Shown: one piece after another, positions 8,541-17,467 of the stretch
How the letters are laid out: every line of letters begins with the position of its first letter
Numbering within the stretch: the first letter of the stretch is position 1
Origin: JAAYZH01 sp964479695
GTDB taxonomy: Bacteria; Bacillota; Clostridia; Saccharofermentanales; Fastidiosipilaceae
Length of the DNA stretch: 64,000 bases
Direction: 5' to 3'
NCBI GenBank assembly: GCA_964479695.1
Contig: CAYZSO010000009.1
Coordinates: forward strand, 1-64,000
Made by a program: the position numbers and the translations under genes
The notes under the pieces: model-generated
Database searches by the model: none
The model's input: only the letters and a program-made list of their open reading frames with translations
What the model was told of the DNA's origin: nothing

Positions 8541-9038
8541 ATTGGTTTGTCTTGGCCTATATTTTACGCCGACCAAGCGCCAACGAAGGCAAAAATTTTT
8601 CCAAATTGGTTCAGATCAGGATACTTGCGACAACAAATATTTCCCAGAGATGATCTTGCCACTTATTTTCAGCCAGATGAATGATTGCTGACCTGAAGAC
8701 AGCAATTACTGAATGAATACTGACCTCGGCGGCATCATAGTATGCTAAAAGCACAGTACAAACAGGAAAAGACCTTCCAAAACGCAGAGCCTCACGATCC
8801 GGTGTCGCAAGTTTCCGGATCCGAACCAACTTGCAAACCTTCAAACCTTCAAACCTGCAACTAAGATAACAATTACTCTAAACTCAGAAGAACAAATTCA
8901 GGAGAAATACGTCTCCAAAACCGCCCCACCAACAACGAACTCGACCAACATCGCAGTAAAACAGGAACAATACGTCGCACAAACCGCACCGCCGCCAAGA
9001 ATTCACTACATAAGTTTAATTTTAAACTTATGTAGTGA
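8541..9038. repeat. Long intergenic repeat, copy A
   Basis: About 500 bp that align along most of their length with 20041-20496. Shared blocks include an AAATTGGTT...ACTTGCGA segment, CTGAATGAATA.TGACCT, a TGTCGCAA...GACCAACTTG segment, two copies of GGA.GAATACGTC, and the terminal palindrome. An inverted repeat joins 8602-8632 to 8803-8833 (27 of 31 positions pair). The open frame at 8611-8844 is accidental. Confidence 0.75.
9003..9038. repeat. Dispersed palindrome, copy 3
   Basis: A 17-bp perfect inverted repeat (arms TCACTACATAAGTTTAA and complement) with a 2-nt spacer, ending 33 bp from the stop of the AraC-type gene. It forms the end of long repeat copy A. Confidence 0.85.
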
Positions 9039-9071
9039 GTTCTTGATCGCACTGAATTTTTAATACCAACC

Positions 9072-9896
9072 CTACTCCTTGCGCTGGTTGCGGTACTCTT
9101 GCGGGGTGAAGCCCGTGTATTTTTTGAAGATGCGCGAGAAGTGGTTGGGGTTGTCGTAGCCCACTTCTTCGCCGATTGAATTCATGGAGCGCCGGGTTGT
9201 TTGGAGGAGGTATTTGGCGCGGAGGATGCGGTTTAGGATGATGTAGGTTTTGACTGTGTGACCGGTGAATTGTTTGAAGTCGCGACTGAGTGAACTGGGG
9301 CTCGTGTAGAATTTCTCGGAGAGCTCTTGGATACTGAGGTCTTCGGTGTAGTGTTCGTTGATGTAGATTTGGACGTCCATGACGGTGGAGGAGGATTCGG
9401 ATTCACCGATGTGTTTGAAGTAGTCGGGGTGACTGCGGTAGAGCTTGATCATTAGCTCGGAGACTTTGCCGGCCAGGATTTCTTCCCAGTAGGAATTTTG
9501 TTGTTCGAACTCTTCTTGGACATCCTCGAATAGGGATCGAATGTCGTTGTAGGTGGCTTTGGCCAAAGGAAAAACGTACGGGAATCCCTGCAGGTGGTTG
9601 GACAGCATGGACACGAGGAGCGGGACACGAAGGTAGTTTGTTATGAAGGTGTTCTTGATGAGAATCACGGAGCGATCGTAGGGAACTTTGCTGACCCGGA
9701 CGCTGTGACTCTCCAGGTTGCCGATGAACAGGATCGAGTGCGGCTCGAATGTGTAATCTGTTCCGTTAATGTTGAAAATGGCTTCCCCTTCGTGGCACAA
9801 AATGATCTCGTTCACGTAATGAAAGTGGTTTTCCATCCCTTTGTTTGCTCTATCCCGGTAGACAAAAACACTAGTTTGATCATCCAAATATGGCAT
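9072..9896 (-). CDS. AraC family transcriptional regulator
   Basis: A protein of 274 residues. The N-terminal half is a cupin-like sensor domain (HFHYVNEIILCHEGEA, with the metal/ligand histidines typical of the fold). The C-terminal 100 residues hold two helix-turn-helix motifs of the AraC/XylS type: LSIQELSEKFYTSPSSLSRDF and the signature region INSIGEEVGYDNPNHFSRIFKKYTGFTPQEYR. GAGGAGAG sits in front of the ATG. It is divergent from the branched-chain-type importer, 141 bp away, and is the natural candidate to control it; the effector is unknown. The palindrome element follows its stop. Confidence 0.9.
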   Translation of the reverse strand: MPYLDDQTSVFVYRDRANKGMENHFHYVNEIILCHEGEAIFNINGTDYTFEPHSILFIGNLESHSVRVSKVPYDRSVILIKNTFITNYLRVPLLVSMLSNHLQGFPYVFPLAKATYNDIRSLFEDVQEEFEQQNSYWEEILAGKVSELMIKLYRSHPDYFKHIGESESSSTVMDVQIYINEHYTEDLSIQELSEKFYTSPSSLSRDFKQFTGHTVKTYIILNRILRAKYLLQTTRRSMNSIGEEVGYDNPNHFSRIFKKYTGFTPQEYRNQRKE

Positions 9897-10037
9897 GTGA
9901 TCTCTCCTCTCTGTCGTTAGCAGTATAGCAAAACTGTAAAAAAGGGATAGGTTTTGGTCGATTTGTACGTTTACCGTTACCGACAGGTAGGGCTAAGCTG
10001 TAGGCACAAAGAAATTTTTGCTTTCAGGAGGAAAATC

Positions 10038-11252
10038 ATGAGCAAAAGAAAAGGTGTAAGAGCGATCGCAGCCGGATTGTTGGCGATGACCCTTGGTTTG
10101 TCGGCTTGCGGTGGTTCTGCGAACCCGACCAGCAACGGCTCCGGAACAGGTTCAGGCGACGAGATTGTCATCGGGGCTATTCAAGACCTCAGCGGCAACT
10201 CGTCAGTCTCGGGTAAGGCTATGGATCGCGGATCCAAGATGGCTATTGACAAGATCAATGAAGCCGGCGGCATCAATGGCAAGACCATTAAGTATGTCAG
10301 CTATGACACGACAGGCGACCCGCAAGAAGCCCTGAATGCTTATAACCGTTTGGTTGAGCAGGACAAGGCCGTTGCCGTCATCGGGCCCCCGATTTCCAAT
10401 ATCGGCTTGGCGTTGAAGCAGACCGCCGCCGAGGCGAAGGTGCCGATTGTCGGTGCTTTCATTGACAGCCGGGTCACGATGAAGGATGACGGCACCCCGG
10501 AGGAGTACATGTTCCTCGTGCAGCCGACCAACCAACAGTCCGGTGAGATTCAAGCCGGTTATTTGGTCGAGAAATTGGGCATCAAGAAGGTCGCGCTTTT
10601 CTACGACAAGACCAATGCCTTCGGTGTTTCTCAAGTTGAAGCCTTCACACAGTACATTGAATCCCACGGCGGCGAAATCACGACTGAACAGCTCTTCAAA
10701 GCTGGCGACGTCGACTTCAAAGTCCAGCTGAACAAGATCAAGGAATCCGGCGCAGAGGCGATCTTCGCTCCGAACTATCCTAAGGACAACACCCTTTATT
10801 GCACCCAGATGAACCAGCTCGGCATGACGGACCTCGTCACCATGGGCGGTCTCGAGTTTGCCCCACCGTTCCTGACCACACTGCCGGATCCGACCATTGT
10901 TGACAATGTCTACTTTGCGGTAAACGTGGCCTTCGACGAGCCACAGCTCAAAGATATTAACGATCTTTACATCGCCACCTACGATGATGCAAAAACCGTT
11001 GACGATATCTCTGTAAAAGTTTACCTCGGTTACGACGCGGTGACTCTCGTTGCGGAAGCGATCAAGAATGCGGAGAGCTTAACAGGCGAGGGTGTCAAGA
11101 ATGCTTTGGAAGGTATTTCGAGTCTCGAAATGCTCAGCGGCACATTCGGCTTCTCCAAGGAGACCCATCAGCCGGTAGGCCTTTCCATGCACATGTACAG
11201 AATTGACAAGGGTCAGAATGTGAAGCTCGAGCGCTACGTTCCTCAAGACTAA
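10038..11252 (+). CDS. livJ: Branched-chain-type ABC substrate-binding lipoprotein
   Basis: A periplasmic-binding type I protein of 404 residues, anchored as a lipoprotein (LSAC lipobox at about residue 22) with a Ser/Gly linker. The mature domain begins EIVIGAIQDLSGNSSVSG and contains AGGINGK, the LVEQDKAVAVIGPPIS segment and a receptor-family C-terminal lobe. It captures a small ligand for LivHMGF; the family handles Leu/Ile/Val but also aromatic acids, amides and urea, so the substrate is open. ATG 10038 has AGGAGG in front; the frame upstream to 9954 is noncoding. A terminator hairpin separates it from livH, which should make the binding protein more abundant than the membrane parts. Confidence 0.93.
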   Translation: MSKRKGVRAIAAGLLAMTLGLSACGGSANPTSNGSGTGSGDEIVIGAIQDLSGNSSVSGKAMDRGSKMAIDKINEAGGINGKTIKYVSYDTTGDPQEALNAYNRLVEQDKAVAVIGPPISNIGLALKQTAAEAKVPIVGAFIDSRVTMKDDGTPEEYMFLVQPTNQQSGEIQAGYLVEKLGIKKVALFYDKTNAFGVSQVEAFTQYIESHGGEITTEQLFKAGDVDFKVQLNKIKESGAEAIFAPNYPKDNTLYCTQMNQLGMTDLVTMGGLEFAPPFLTTLPDPTIVDNVYFAVNVAFDEPQLKDINDLYIATYDDAKTVDDISVKVYLGYDAVTLVAEAIKNAESLTGEGVKNALEGISSLEMLSGTFGFSKETHQPVGLSMHMYRIDKGQNVKLERYVPQD

Positions 11253-11320
11253 GCAGCTCCAGTTCTTCTCAAGGCCAAAGCCGCCCCCAACCACTTCTTA
11301 CCCAATCTTACGCAGTTTGC

Positions 11321-11353
11321 AAAGGAGAGATACCACAAGCATCTCTCCTTTTT
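11321..11353 (+). terminator. Intrinsic terminator or attenuator between livJ and livH
   Basis: An 11-bp perfect stem (AAAGGAGAGAT, 321-331, with 341-351), a 9-nt loop and a T run to 11353. The same-strand permease gene begins 33 bp further on, so partial readthrough is expected. Confidence 0.85.
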
Positions 11354-11386
11354 ACTAGGCTGGATCCACACAGGAGTCATAAAAAT

Positions 11387-12268
11387 ATGAACATCCAAAT
11401 TATCGTTAACGCTATTGCTCTGGGCGGTGTCTACGCGACGATCGCCGTAGGCTACGCGCTCATTTTCAATATCCTGAAGTTCTCAAACTTCTCACACGGA
11501 GGAGTGCTCGTCGCAACCGCTTACATGGGCTATTTCGTTGCGACCAAACTCCACACCAATTTCATCGTCACGCTGCTCATTACCGCACTTCTGGGAGGCA
11601 TCCTGGCCATGATCATTGAAGTGGTGGCGTTCAGAAGGCTTCGCAAGCGCAGAGCCAACACCATGCTCTACTTCGTATCTTCCATGATCATTTCCATACT
11701 TCTGACCAACCTGATCACGGTTTTCTTCAGCACATCGTATTATTCATATCCGGTCTTTTTTGAGAAATCAAGCTTCCAAATCGGCGGGATCACCCTGATC
11801 ACAGCTGATTGGCTGCAGCTCCTGATTTCCGTAGTTGCCCTGTTCATCTTACAGTTCATCCTGAAAAAGACCCGCCTCGGTATTGCGATTCGCGCCTTGT
11901 CCACCGATTCCGAAACCACCAGCCTGATGGGCGCCAATGTCACGGTCATCATCGCGGCAACCTTCTTCGTTTCGGGTGCTTTGGGTGGCGTCAGCGGCAT
12001 GTTCCTGGGCATGAATTACACGCTATATCCGCAGCTCGGTTCCACCATGATTACGAAGGGCTTCGTCTCTTCCATCATCGGCGGTTTGGGGAATATCACC
12101 GGCGCTGTGCTGGGCGCCTTCATTCTGGCCGCCGTGGAAGTTGCGCTGACCAATATTGATTTCATCGGCTCCAGCCTCACTCCGATCTTCACCTTTATGT
12201 TGATGATCATCTTCCTTTTGGTTCGTCCGCAAGGTATTGCCGGCAGCACGGCCAAAGAGAAAGTCTGA
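11387..12268 (+). CDS. livH: ABC permease, LivH family
   Basis: Integral membrane protein of 293 residues with about eight hydrophobic segments. It starts MNIQIIVNAIALGGVYATIAVGYALIF, typical of LivH, and carries the cytoplasmic coupling stretch ALSTDSETTSLMGANV. One half of the importer channel together with LivM. AGGAG precedes the ATG. It is the first gene after the terminator and is followed by livM 8 bp later. Confidence 0.93.
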   Translation: MNIQIIVNAIALGGVYATIAVGYALIFNILKFSNFSHGGVLVATAYMGYFVATKLHTNFIVTLLITALLGGILAMIIEVVAFRRLRKRRANTMLYFVSSMIISILLTNLITVFFSTSYYSYPVFFEKSSFQIGGITLITADWLQLLISVVALFILQFILKKTRLGIAIRALSTDSETTSLMGANVTVIIAATFFVSGALGGVSGMFLGMNYTLYPQLGSTMITKGFVSSIIGGLGNITGAVLGAFILAAVEVALTNIDFIGSSLTPIFTFMLMIIFLLVRPQGIAGSTAKEKV

Positions 12269-12276
12269 GGCAGCGC

Positions 12277-13158
12277 ATGAGTTATTTAAATTCGATCATT
12301 TCTTCCGTCGGCATCTCTCTCATCGGCATCATGTCCATGTACATCATCACCGGCATGACCGGCATGTTCTCGCTGGGTCAAGCCTCCTTCATGGCCGTCG
12401 GCGCGTATGTTGCCGGCATTCTGGCTGTAAATCTCAAATTGCCCTTCGCGCTTTGCCTCGTCGCCGCCGTAGTCGTCGGCGCCCTGGTGGGCTTCCTCGT
12501 AGGCTTGCCGACCACGAGACTTCGCAAAGACTATATTGCGCTGGTTACCCTGGCCTTCGGCGAAGCGATTATTGCCATCCTGAATAACCTGACCGCTTTT
12601 GGTGGTGCCATGGGTTTAAGCGGCATTCCGAAGCGCACCACCCCCGCGTTGGTGATTATTTCCGTGGTCTTAATCGCGGGCATGGTTTGGCAACTCAAGA
12701 AATCACGCTTCGGCCGCCAATGCATGGCGCTAAAAGACGACCCCTTGGCCGCAAAATCCATGGGCATCGACGTGGACCGGATCAAGCTGATGTCATTCAC
12801 GCTGGCCAGCGGCGTGACCGCCTACGCAGGCGCGCTCTACGCCTTCAACACCACCTACCTGGATCCGACTGCCTTCACTTGGAATGTCTCCGCGGAGTGG
12901 ATCATTATCTTGGTTTTCGGCGGGATCAACAGTCTGACCGGCGCACTGACGTCCGGTGTCCTGCTGGGTCTTCTGCCGGAGCTTCTGCGCGCGGCCAGCG
13001 AATGGCGAATCATTATTTACTGTATCATCGTGCTCCTGATAATCAACTTCAGACCGCAGGGCCTCTTCGGCAACTATGAACTGAGCCTGAAAAACCTGGG
13101 TCGTGACGTCAAGCGTCTCTTCACGAAACGCAAGAACATTAACGAGGTGAAGAAATGA
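12277..13158 (+). CDS. livM: ABC permease, LivM family
   Basis: Second channel subunit, 293 residues, multi-spanning. The segment GMFSLGQASFMAVGAYVAG and the coupling stretch MALKDDPLAAKSMGIDV are characteristic of LivM. The C terminus is a basic cytoplasmic tail. Its stop overlaps the livG start (ATGA), so translation is coupled. Confidence 0.93.
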   Translation: MSYLNSIISSVGISLIGIMSMYIITGMTGMFSLGQASFMAVGAYVAGILAVNLKLPFALCLVAAVVVGALVGFLVGLPTTRLRKDYIALVTLAFGEAIIAILNNLTAFGGAMGLSGIPKRTTPALVIISVVLIAGMVWQLKKSRFGRQCMALKDDPLAAKSMGIDVDRIKLMSFTLASGVTAYAGALYAFNTTYLDPTAFTWNVSAEWIIILVFGGINSLTGALTSGVLLGLLPELLRAASEWRIIIYCIIVLLIINFRPQGLFGNYELSLKNLGRDVKRLFTKRKNINEVKK

Positions 13159-13922
13159 GCGCATTATTAGAAGTAAACGGAATGACGAAGTCCTTTGGCG
13201 GTATTCACGCCGTCAGTGACGTTTCGCTGAAGTTGGAAAAAGACCAGATCGTAACCGTTATGGGACCCAATGGCGCGGGGAAAACCACGGTCTTTAACCT
13301 CATCACCGGAATCTACACTGTGGACAGTGGTTCGGTGACTTTGGCCGACCAAGACATGACGAACAAAAAACAAGAAGAAATCACCAGAGCCGGCATTGCC
13401 CGCACCTTCCAGAACATTCGCTTATTCAACGGTCTCACTTGCTTGGAAAACGTCATGTGCGCGCACGACCCGCTGATCAAGTACAGCCTCTTGGACTGCA
13501 TTTATCCGTCGCCGCGCAAACGCCGCCTGGACCGCGAGAATCGGGAATTGGCCCTGTCCTACCTAGAGGCGATCGGCCTGCAGGACTACAAGGACGAAGA
13601 TCCCTTCAGCTTGCCCTACGGTATGCAGAGAAAACTTGAGATCGCGCGGGCTTTGGCCACCATGCCGCAAGTACTCCTCTTGGATGAACCGGCGGCGGGC
13701 CTCAACACGGTGGAAGTGGAAGATCTGATGGTGCTAATTGAGAAGCTGAAGAAGACGTTCAATCTCTCCATTCTCCTGATCGACCACCGTATGGAGCTTG
13801 TTATGGGGCTCTCGGATTACATTTACGTGCTGAATTTCGGCCAATTGCTGGCGGAGGGGACCCCTCAGGCGATCCAAGAAAATGCGGAAGTGCAACGTGT
13901 GTACGTAGGAGGCGAAGAATAA
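13155..13922 (+). CDS. livG: ABC ATP-binding protein, LivG family
   Basis: One of two ATPases driving the importer; 255 residues. Walker A is GPNGAGKTT, the Q-loop region is ARTFQNIRLF, the signature is an unusual SLPYGMQRKLEIARAL (Leu-Pro-Tyr-Gly in place of LSGGQ-like; variation here is common in LivG), Walker B is LLLDEPAAGLN and the switch histidine is in IDHRME. It overlaps livM by 4 nt and shares one base with the livF start. Confidence 0.93.
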   Translation: MSALLEVNGMTKSFGGIHAVSDVSLKLEKDQIVTVMGPNGAGKTTVFNLITGIYTVDSGSVTLADQDMTNKKQEEITRAGIARTFQNIRLFNGLTCLENVMCAHDPLIKYSLLDCIYPSPRKRRLDRENRELALSYLEAIGLQDYKDEDPFSLPYGMQRKLEIARALATMPQVLLLDEPAAGLNTVEVEDLMVLIEKLKKTFNLSILLIDHRMELVMGLSDYIYVLNFGQLLAEGTPQAIQENAEVQRVYVGGEE

Positions 13923-14647
13923 TGGCGGCCCTTTTATCAATCAAGGATCTATACGTGTCCTACGGCAATGTTAAGGCGCTGAATGGCGTGAGCCTCGAGG
14001 TGCAGCCCGGATCGATCGCCTGTTTGGTCGGTGCGAACGGCGCGGGGAAGTCCACCTTGTTGGATTCGATCTCCGGTCGTGTTCAGGCCAAAGCCGGCGA
14101 GATCACCTTCGAGGGTAAGCCTCTGCCTCGCCAAGTCGACAAGATCGTGAAGCTCGGCATTTCGCAAGCACCGGAAGGTCGCAAGATCTTCGTGGAGCTC
14201 ACCGTGCGCGAGAACCTGATCATGGGCGGCTTCATCTTATCGAAATCCCAGAGCAACGAAATGGAGGAGCAAATGTATGAACTCTTCCCCTTGCTGAAAG
14301 AACGCATGAACCAGCAGGCGGGCACCCTGTCCGGCGGCGAGCAGCAGCAATTGGCGATCGCGAGGGGGCTCATGAGCCGGCCGAAACTCCTCATGCTGGA
14401 CGAGCCTTCGCTCGGTCTGGCACCGATTATTGTCAATACGGTTTTTAACTACATTAAGAAAATCAAAGAAGATATGGGCATCAGCGTCCTGCTGGTTGAG
14501 CAGAACGCTATGAAGGCGCTGGAAGTTTCCGATGATGCGTATGTGATCGAGAACGGACTCATCCGTATGCATGGCAAAGCTTCCGAAATCCGCGAAAATC
14601 GCGAGATCGTCCAAGCCTACTTGGGCGAGAAGAAAAAGGAGGACTGA
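13922..14647 (+). CDS. livF: ABC ATP-binding protein, LivF family
   Basis: Second ATPase of the importer; 241 residues. Walker A GANGAGKST, signature TLSGGEQQQLAIARGL, Walker B LLMLDEPSLGLAP and a terminal LVEQNA segment mark it as LivF. The start base overlaps the livG stop. The ferritin-like gene begins 3 bp after its stop, with the ribosome site inside livF, so the operon continues into enzyme genes. Confidence 0.93.
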   Translation: MAALLSIKDLYVSYGNVKALNGVSLEVQPGSIACLVGANGAGKSTLLDSISGRVQAKAGEITFEGKPLPRQVDKIVKLGISQAPEGRKIFVELTVRENLIMGGFILSKSQSNEMEEQMYELFPLLKERMNQQAGTLSGGEQQQLAIARGLMSRPKLLMLDEPSLGLAPIIVNTVFNYIKKIKEDMGISVLLVEQNAMKALEVSDDAYVIENGLIRMHGKASEIRENREIVQAYLGEKKKED

Positions 14648-14650
14648 CCT

Positions 14651-15118
14651 ATGGTTGTTGATGGTGAATCAATTCTGCAGACATTAGCCTTAAACGAACA
14701 GAAAGCCGCGGAGCTTTACCGCATTTTTGCCGATAAATCCGAAGGCGAAGTCAAGGACCTGTTCCTTGAACTTCTGACCGACGAACAGCGCCATGAGAAG
14801 ATTTACCGGGCTCTTCTGGATAAACACAGAAAAATCCACACCACGATTCCGGAAGAGGAGGCGCAATACATCGAGCTCATGCTGCGCAACAATCTCTTCA
14901 AGAAGGATCGTCTGACCTCGGACGAAGCGGATGAACTCCTGAAGAAAATGACACCGCTCGAAATCGCCGAGAAGATCGAGGTGGACGGCATCCTCTACGG
15001 AAGCGAACTGCAAAGACTCTTTCCGGACTTCGCCGCCGATGAAATCTCCATGATCTTGGGCGAAGAGCGGAAACATTTGCGCAAAGTATTTACGATCAAA
15101 ACCCGCGGATATAAATAA
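14651..15118 (+). CDS. Ferritin-like / rubrerythrin-type diiron protein
   Basis: A helical protein of 155 residues. It begins ILQTLALNEQKAAELYRIFAD and has ERH-type motifs in TDEQRHEKIYRAL and later GEERKHLRKVF, which match the paired E...ExxH iron ligands of ferritin-like domains. There is no rubredoxin Cys4 domain, so it is not a full rubrerythrin. Likely roles are oxygen/peroxide defence or iron handling; protecting oxygen-sensitive flavoenzymes encoded downstream would fit. AAGGAGG overlaps the livF 3' end. Function within a transport operon is unexplained. Confidence 0.75.
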   Translation: MVVDGESILQTLALNEQKAAELYRIFADKSEGEVKDLFLELLTDEQRHEKIYRALLDKHRKIHTTIPEEEAQYIELMLRNNLFKKDRLTSDEADELLKKMTPLEIAEKIEVDGILYGSELQRLFPDFAADEISMILGEERKHLRKVFTIKTRGYK

Positions 15119-15177
15119 CAGGTAAGCGGATACAAATAACATTTAATTAAGAGTTAGAGGACAAGGGATAAGAAGAT

Positions 15178-16521
15178 ATGCACAGACGATTCACGTTTAA
15201 ATCGATGGAGGAGTTGGCGCCGGCTTTGGCCGAAGCAGGACTGGGCTGCGAAACCGAAATTCACCAATTGCTGGAACCTGTCGAGATCGGAGGTTTCACC
15301 GTTCCGAATCGGATGGTGAGCCTACCCATGGAGGGGCAGGACGGAACTTCCGGAACACCTTCTGAATTGACTTTTCACAAGTATGAACGTTTGGCCAAAG
15401 GCGGCTACGGCATCATTTGGCTCGAAGCCACGAGTATTTCCGAAGAAGGGAAGTCCAACGATCTGCAGTTGGAGATCACGGAAGAAAACCGGGAGGCGTT
15501 CCGAGAACTGAATGCGCGAACAAAAGCAGCGGGTAAGGAAAGTGCTTTTGGCCAAGAGCCGCTGACTGTTCTGCAGCTGAATCATTCCGGTCGCTACTCG
15601 AACCATAACAAGCAGCAGACGGCCCAGATCATGACCCACAAGAAACCACTCGATGCGAAACGTCTCATCCCGGACGATCACCCGTTGGTGACGGACGAAT
15701 ATCTTGATTCCTTACCGCAACAATATGTGGAGAAAGCCCGTTTGGCGAAACGAGCCGGCTTCGACGCCGTTGACCTGAAAGCCTGCCACGGCTACCTGAC
15801 TTCTGAGGCGCTCTCCGCCTTCGACCGCGACGGCAACTATGGCGGCAGCTACGAGAACCGCACGAAACTCATCTTGGCCATTGTTGCCGCGGTGAAAAAT
15901 GACCCGGAATGTGAAGGCCTGATTCTTGCTTCTCGTCTCAACCTGTCCGATGTGTTGGCTTCGCCCAGAAGCTGGGGCATGAATGAAGCGAATCCTGAGG
16001 AACTTGACTTCGCTGAGCCTTTCGAGCTGATTCGCAGCCTGAAGGAGGCCGGCATCTCGCTCCTCGCGCTGACGATGGGGAATCCTTATTTTATTCCGCA
16101 TATCAACAAGCCTAGTGACCTCAAGAAGGATGAAGAACTGGAATCTCCGCTCGAGAGCTGCGCCCGCTTGATTTCCGGGATTGCCCAAGCGCAGGCCGAG
16201 TTCCCGGATCTGGCGATTGTCAATGTCGGCTACTCCTGGTTCAGGGGCTTCGCTGCGAATGTCGCGGAATATGATCTTAAGCAGGGGAAGATGACTCTGG
16301 CGGGCTTTGGCCGCGCGGCGATTTCCTATGCTGACCTGCCCAATGACTTGAAAACGCATGGCACGGCGGATCGCCGCAAAGCCTGCACGACCTGCAATAA
16401 ATGCAGCGAACTGAAGTCGAATTTCCTGAGCAGTGGCTGTGTGGTCCACGAACCGGAAATTTATCTGCCCTTCTACCGCGAGCTGCAGGCAATGCAGAAG
16501 GCTCAGAAGGCTCAAGTGTGA
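15178..16521 (+). CDS. NADH:flavin oxidoreductase, old yellow enzyme family
   Basis: An FMN TIM-barrel reductase of 447 residues. Family features include the N-terminal VGGFTVPNRMVSLPMEG-like entry strand, RLAKGGYGIIWLEATSI, the catalytic block KACHGYLTSEALSAFDRDGNYGG, and ENRTKLILAIVAAV. Near the C terminus a Cys-x2-Cys-x2-Cys-x11-Cys spacing (CTTCNKC onward) resembles the [4Fe-4S] site of the 2,4-dienoyl-CoA reductase/BaiCD branch. The FAD/NAD domain of that branch is missing, so electrons must arrive from another protein, possibly the flavoprotein at 17468. The reaction is probably reduction of an activated C=C bond; the substrate is unknown. Confidence 0.87.
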   Translation: MHRRFTFKSMEELAPALAEAGLGCETEIHQLLEPVEIGGFTVPNRMVSLPMEGQDGTSGTPSELTFHKYERLAKGGYGIIWLEATSISEEGKSNDLQLEITEENREAFRELNARTKAAGKESAFGQEPLTVLQLNHSGRYSNHNKQQTAQIMTHKKPLDAKRLIPDDHPLVTDEYLDSLPQQYVEKARLAKRAGFDAVDLKACHGYLTSEALSAFDRDGNYGGSYENRTKLILAIVAAVKNDPECEGLILASRLNLSDVLASPRSWGMNEANPEELDFAEPFELIRSLKEAGISLLALTMGNPYFIPHINKPSDLKKDEELESPLESCARLISGIAQAQAEFPDLAIVNVGYSWFRGFAANVAEYDLKQGKMTLAGFGRAAISYADLPNDLKTHGTADRRKACTTCNKCSELKSNFLSSGCVVHEPEIYLPFYRELQAMQKAQKAQV

Positions 16522-16540
16522 GCGTTGGGGTCAGTGTGGG

Positions 16541-16584
16541 TGTTGGGTGTCGGTGTGAGTGTTGGGTGTCGGTGTGAGTGTTGG
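16541..16584. repeat. 19-bp tandem repeat between enzyme genes
   Basis: Two identical 19-bp units (TGTTGGGTGTCGGTGTGAG) start at 16541 and 16560, with a partial third unit and a degenerate copy before them. They lie in the 141-bp gap between the OYE-family gene and the dehydrogenase gene. Confidence 0.85.
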
Positions 16585-16662
16585 CACCCGCATGGGTACC
16601 GTTGCAAGTACCGTTGAGAAACTTGCGAGTGGCAAACTCGTGAGAAGTAAGGAGGCTCAAAA

Positions 16663-17442
16663 ATGAGTGAAAAACGAATGAAAACCGCTCTGGTGACCGG
16701 AGCAACCCGTGGGATCGGGTTCGGGATCGTTGAGGCGCTTCTGAAAGAAGGTTTCCAAGTGACCGGTGTGGGCACAAGGCCTGCAGATACCTATCCGGAG
16801 TTCAGTAAACTCTTGGCTGAGAATGAGGGGAGACTGTGTTTCGTCCAGGGGAACATTGCCGTTGACTCGGACCGGAAAAATGCGGTTGCGGCTGCGGTGG
16901 GGAACTTTGGCCGAATTGATCTTCTGGTGAACAATGCCGGCGTCGCCCCGAAAGTGCGCGCTGACCTCCTCGAACAGACGGAGGAGAGCATGGATCGCCT
17001 CTATGAAATCAATACAAAGGGCACGTTTTTCATGGCGCAGGAAACAGCGAAAGTGATGGTTGCTCAGGAGCCTCTTGATGGCCTGCGCGGCACGATCATC
17101 AATGTGAGTTCTGTTTCTGCAACGGTTGTTTCGACGAACCGCGCGGACTATTGTATTTCCAAAGCCAGCATTTCCATGATCACGAAACTTCTGGCTTCCC
17201 GCTTGGCGTCGGAGCAGATTTTGGTTTATGAAATCCAGCCCGGCATCATTCGTTCGGATATGACGTCTGGCGTGCAAGAAAAGTATGACAAGCTCTTCGA
17301 AGATGGCATTGCCCTCATCAAACGTTGGGGCACACCGGAGGATATTGGCAACGCGGTCTGTGTCCTTGCGGAAGGCCGTCTTCAGTACACAACCGGTCAA
17401 GTCTTGTACCTCGACGGAGGGATGACGATCCAGCAGTTGTGA
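16663..17442 (+). CDS. Short-chain dehydrogenase/reductase
   Basis: Classical SDR of 259 residues with a Rossmann fold. The cofactor motif is TGATRGIGFG (GxxxGxG), followed by NNAG at about residue 90, a catalytic Ser in INVSSVSA and the YCISK pair (Tyr-x3-Lys). The C-terminal loop reads EIQPGIIRSDMT and the end LDGGMTIQQL. Size and order resemble 3-oxoacyl or hydroxysteroid-type reductases, but specificity cannot be read from sequence. GGAGG precedes the start. It sits between two flavoenzymes in one transcription direction, which suggests a shared reductive pathway. Confidence 0.9.
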   Translation: MSEKRMKTALVTGATRGIGFGIVEALLKEGFQVTGVGTRPADTYPEFSKLLAENEGRLCFVQGNIAVDSDRKNAVAAAVGNFGRIDLLVNNAGVAPKVRADLLEQTEESMDRLYEINTKGTFFMAQETAKVMVAQEPLDGLRGTIINVSSVSATVVSTNRADYCISKASISMITKLLASRLASEQILVYEIQPGIIRSDMTSGVQEKYDKLFEDGIALIKRWGTPEDIGNAVCVLAEGRLQYTTGQVLYLDGGMTIQQL

Positions 17443-17467
17443 TGGGGGTGAAAGGAAGGAGAATGAG

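Noticed and set aside
8611..8844. Minus-strand frame of 77 codons
   Set aside because: Inside the long intergenic repeat; the frame is not kept in copy B.
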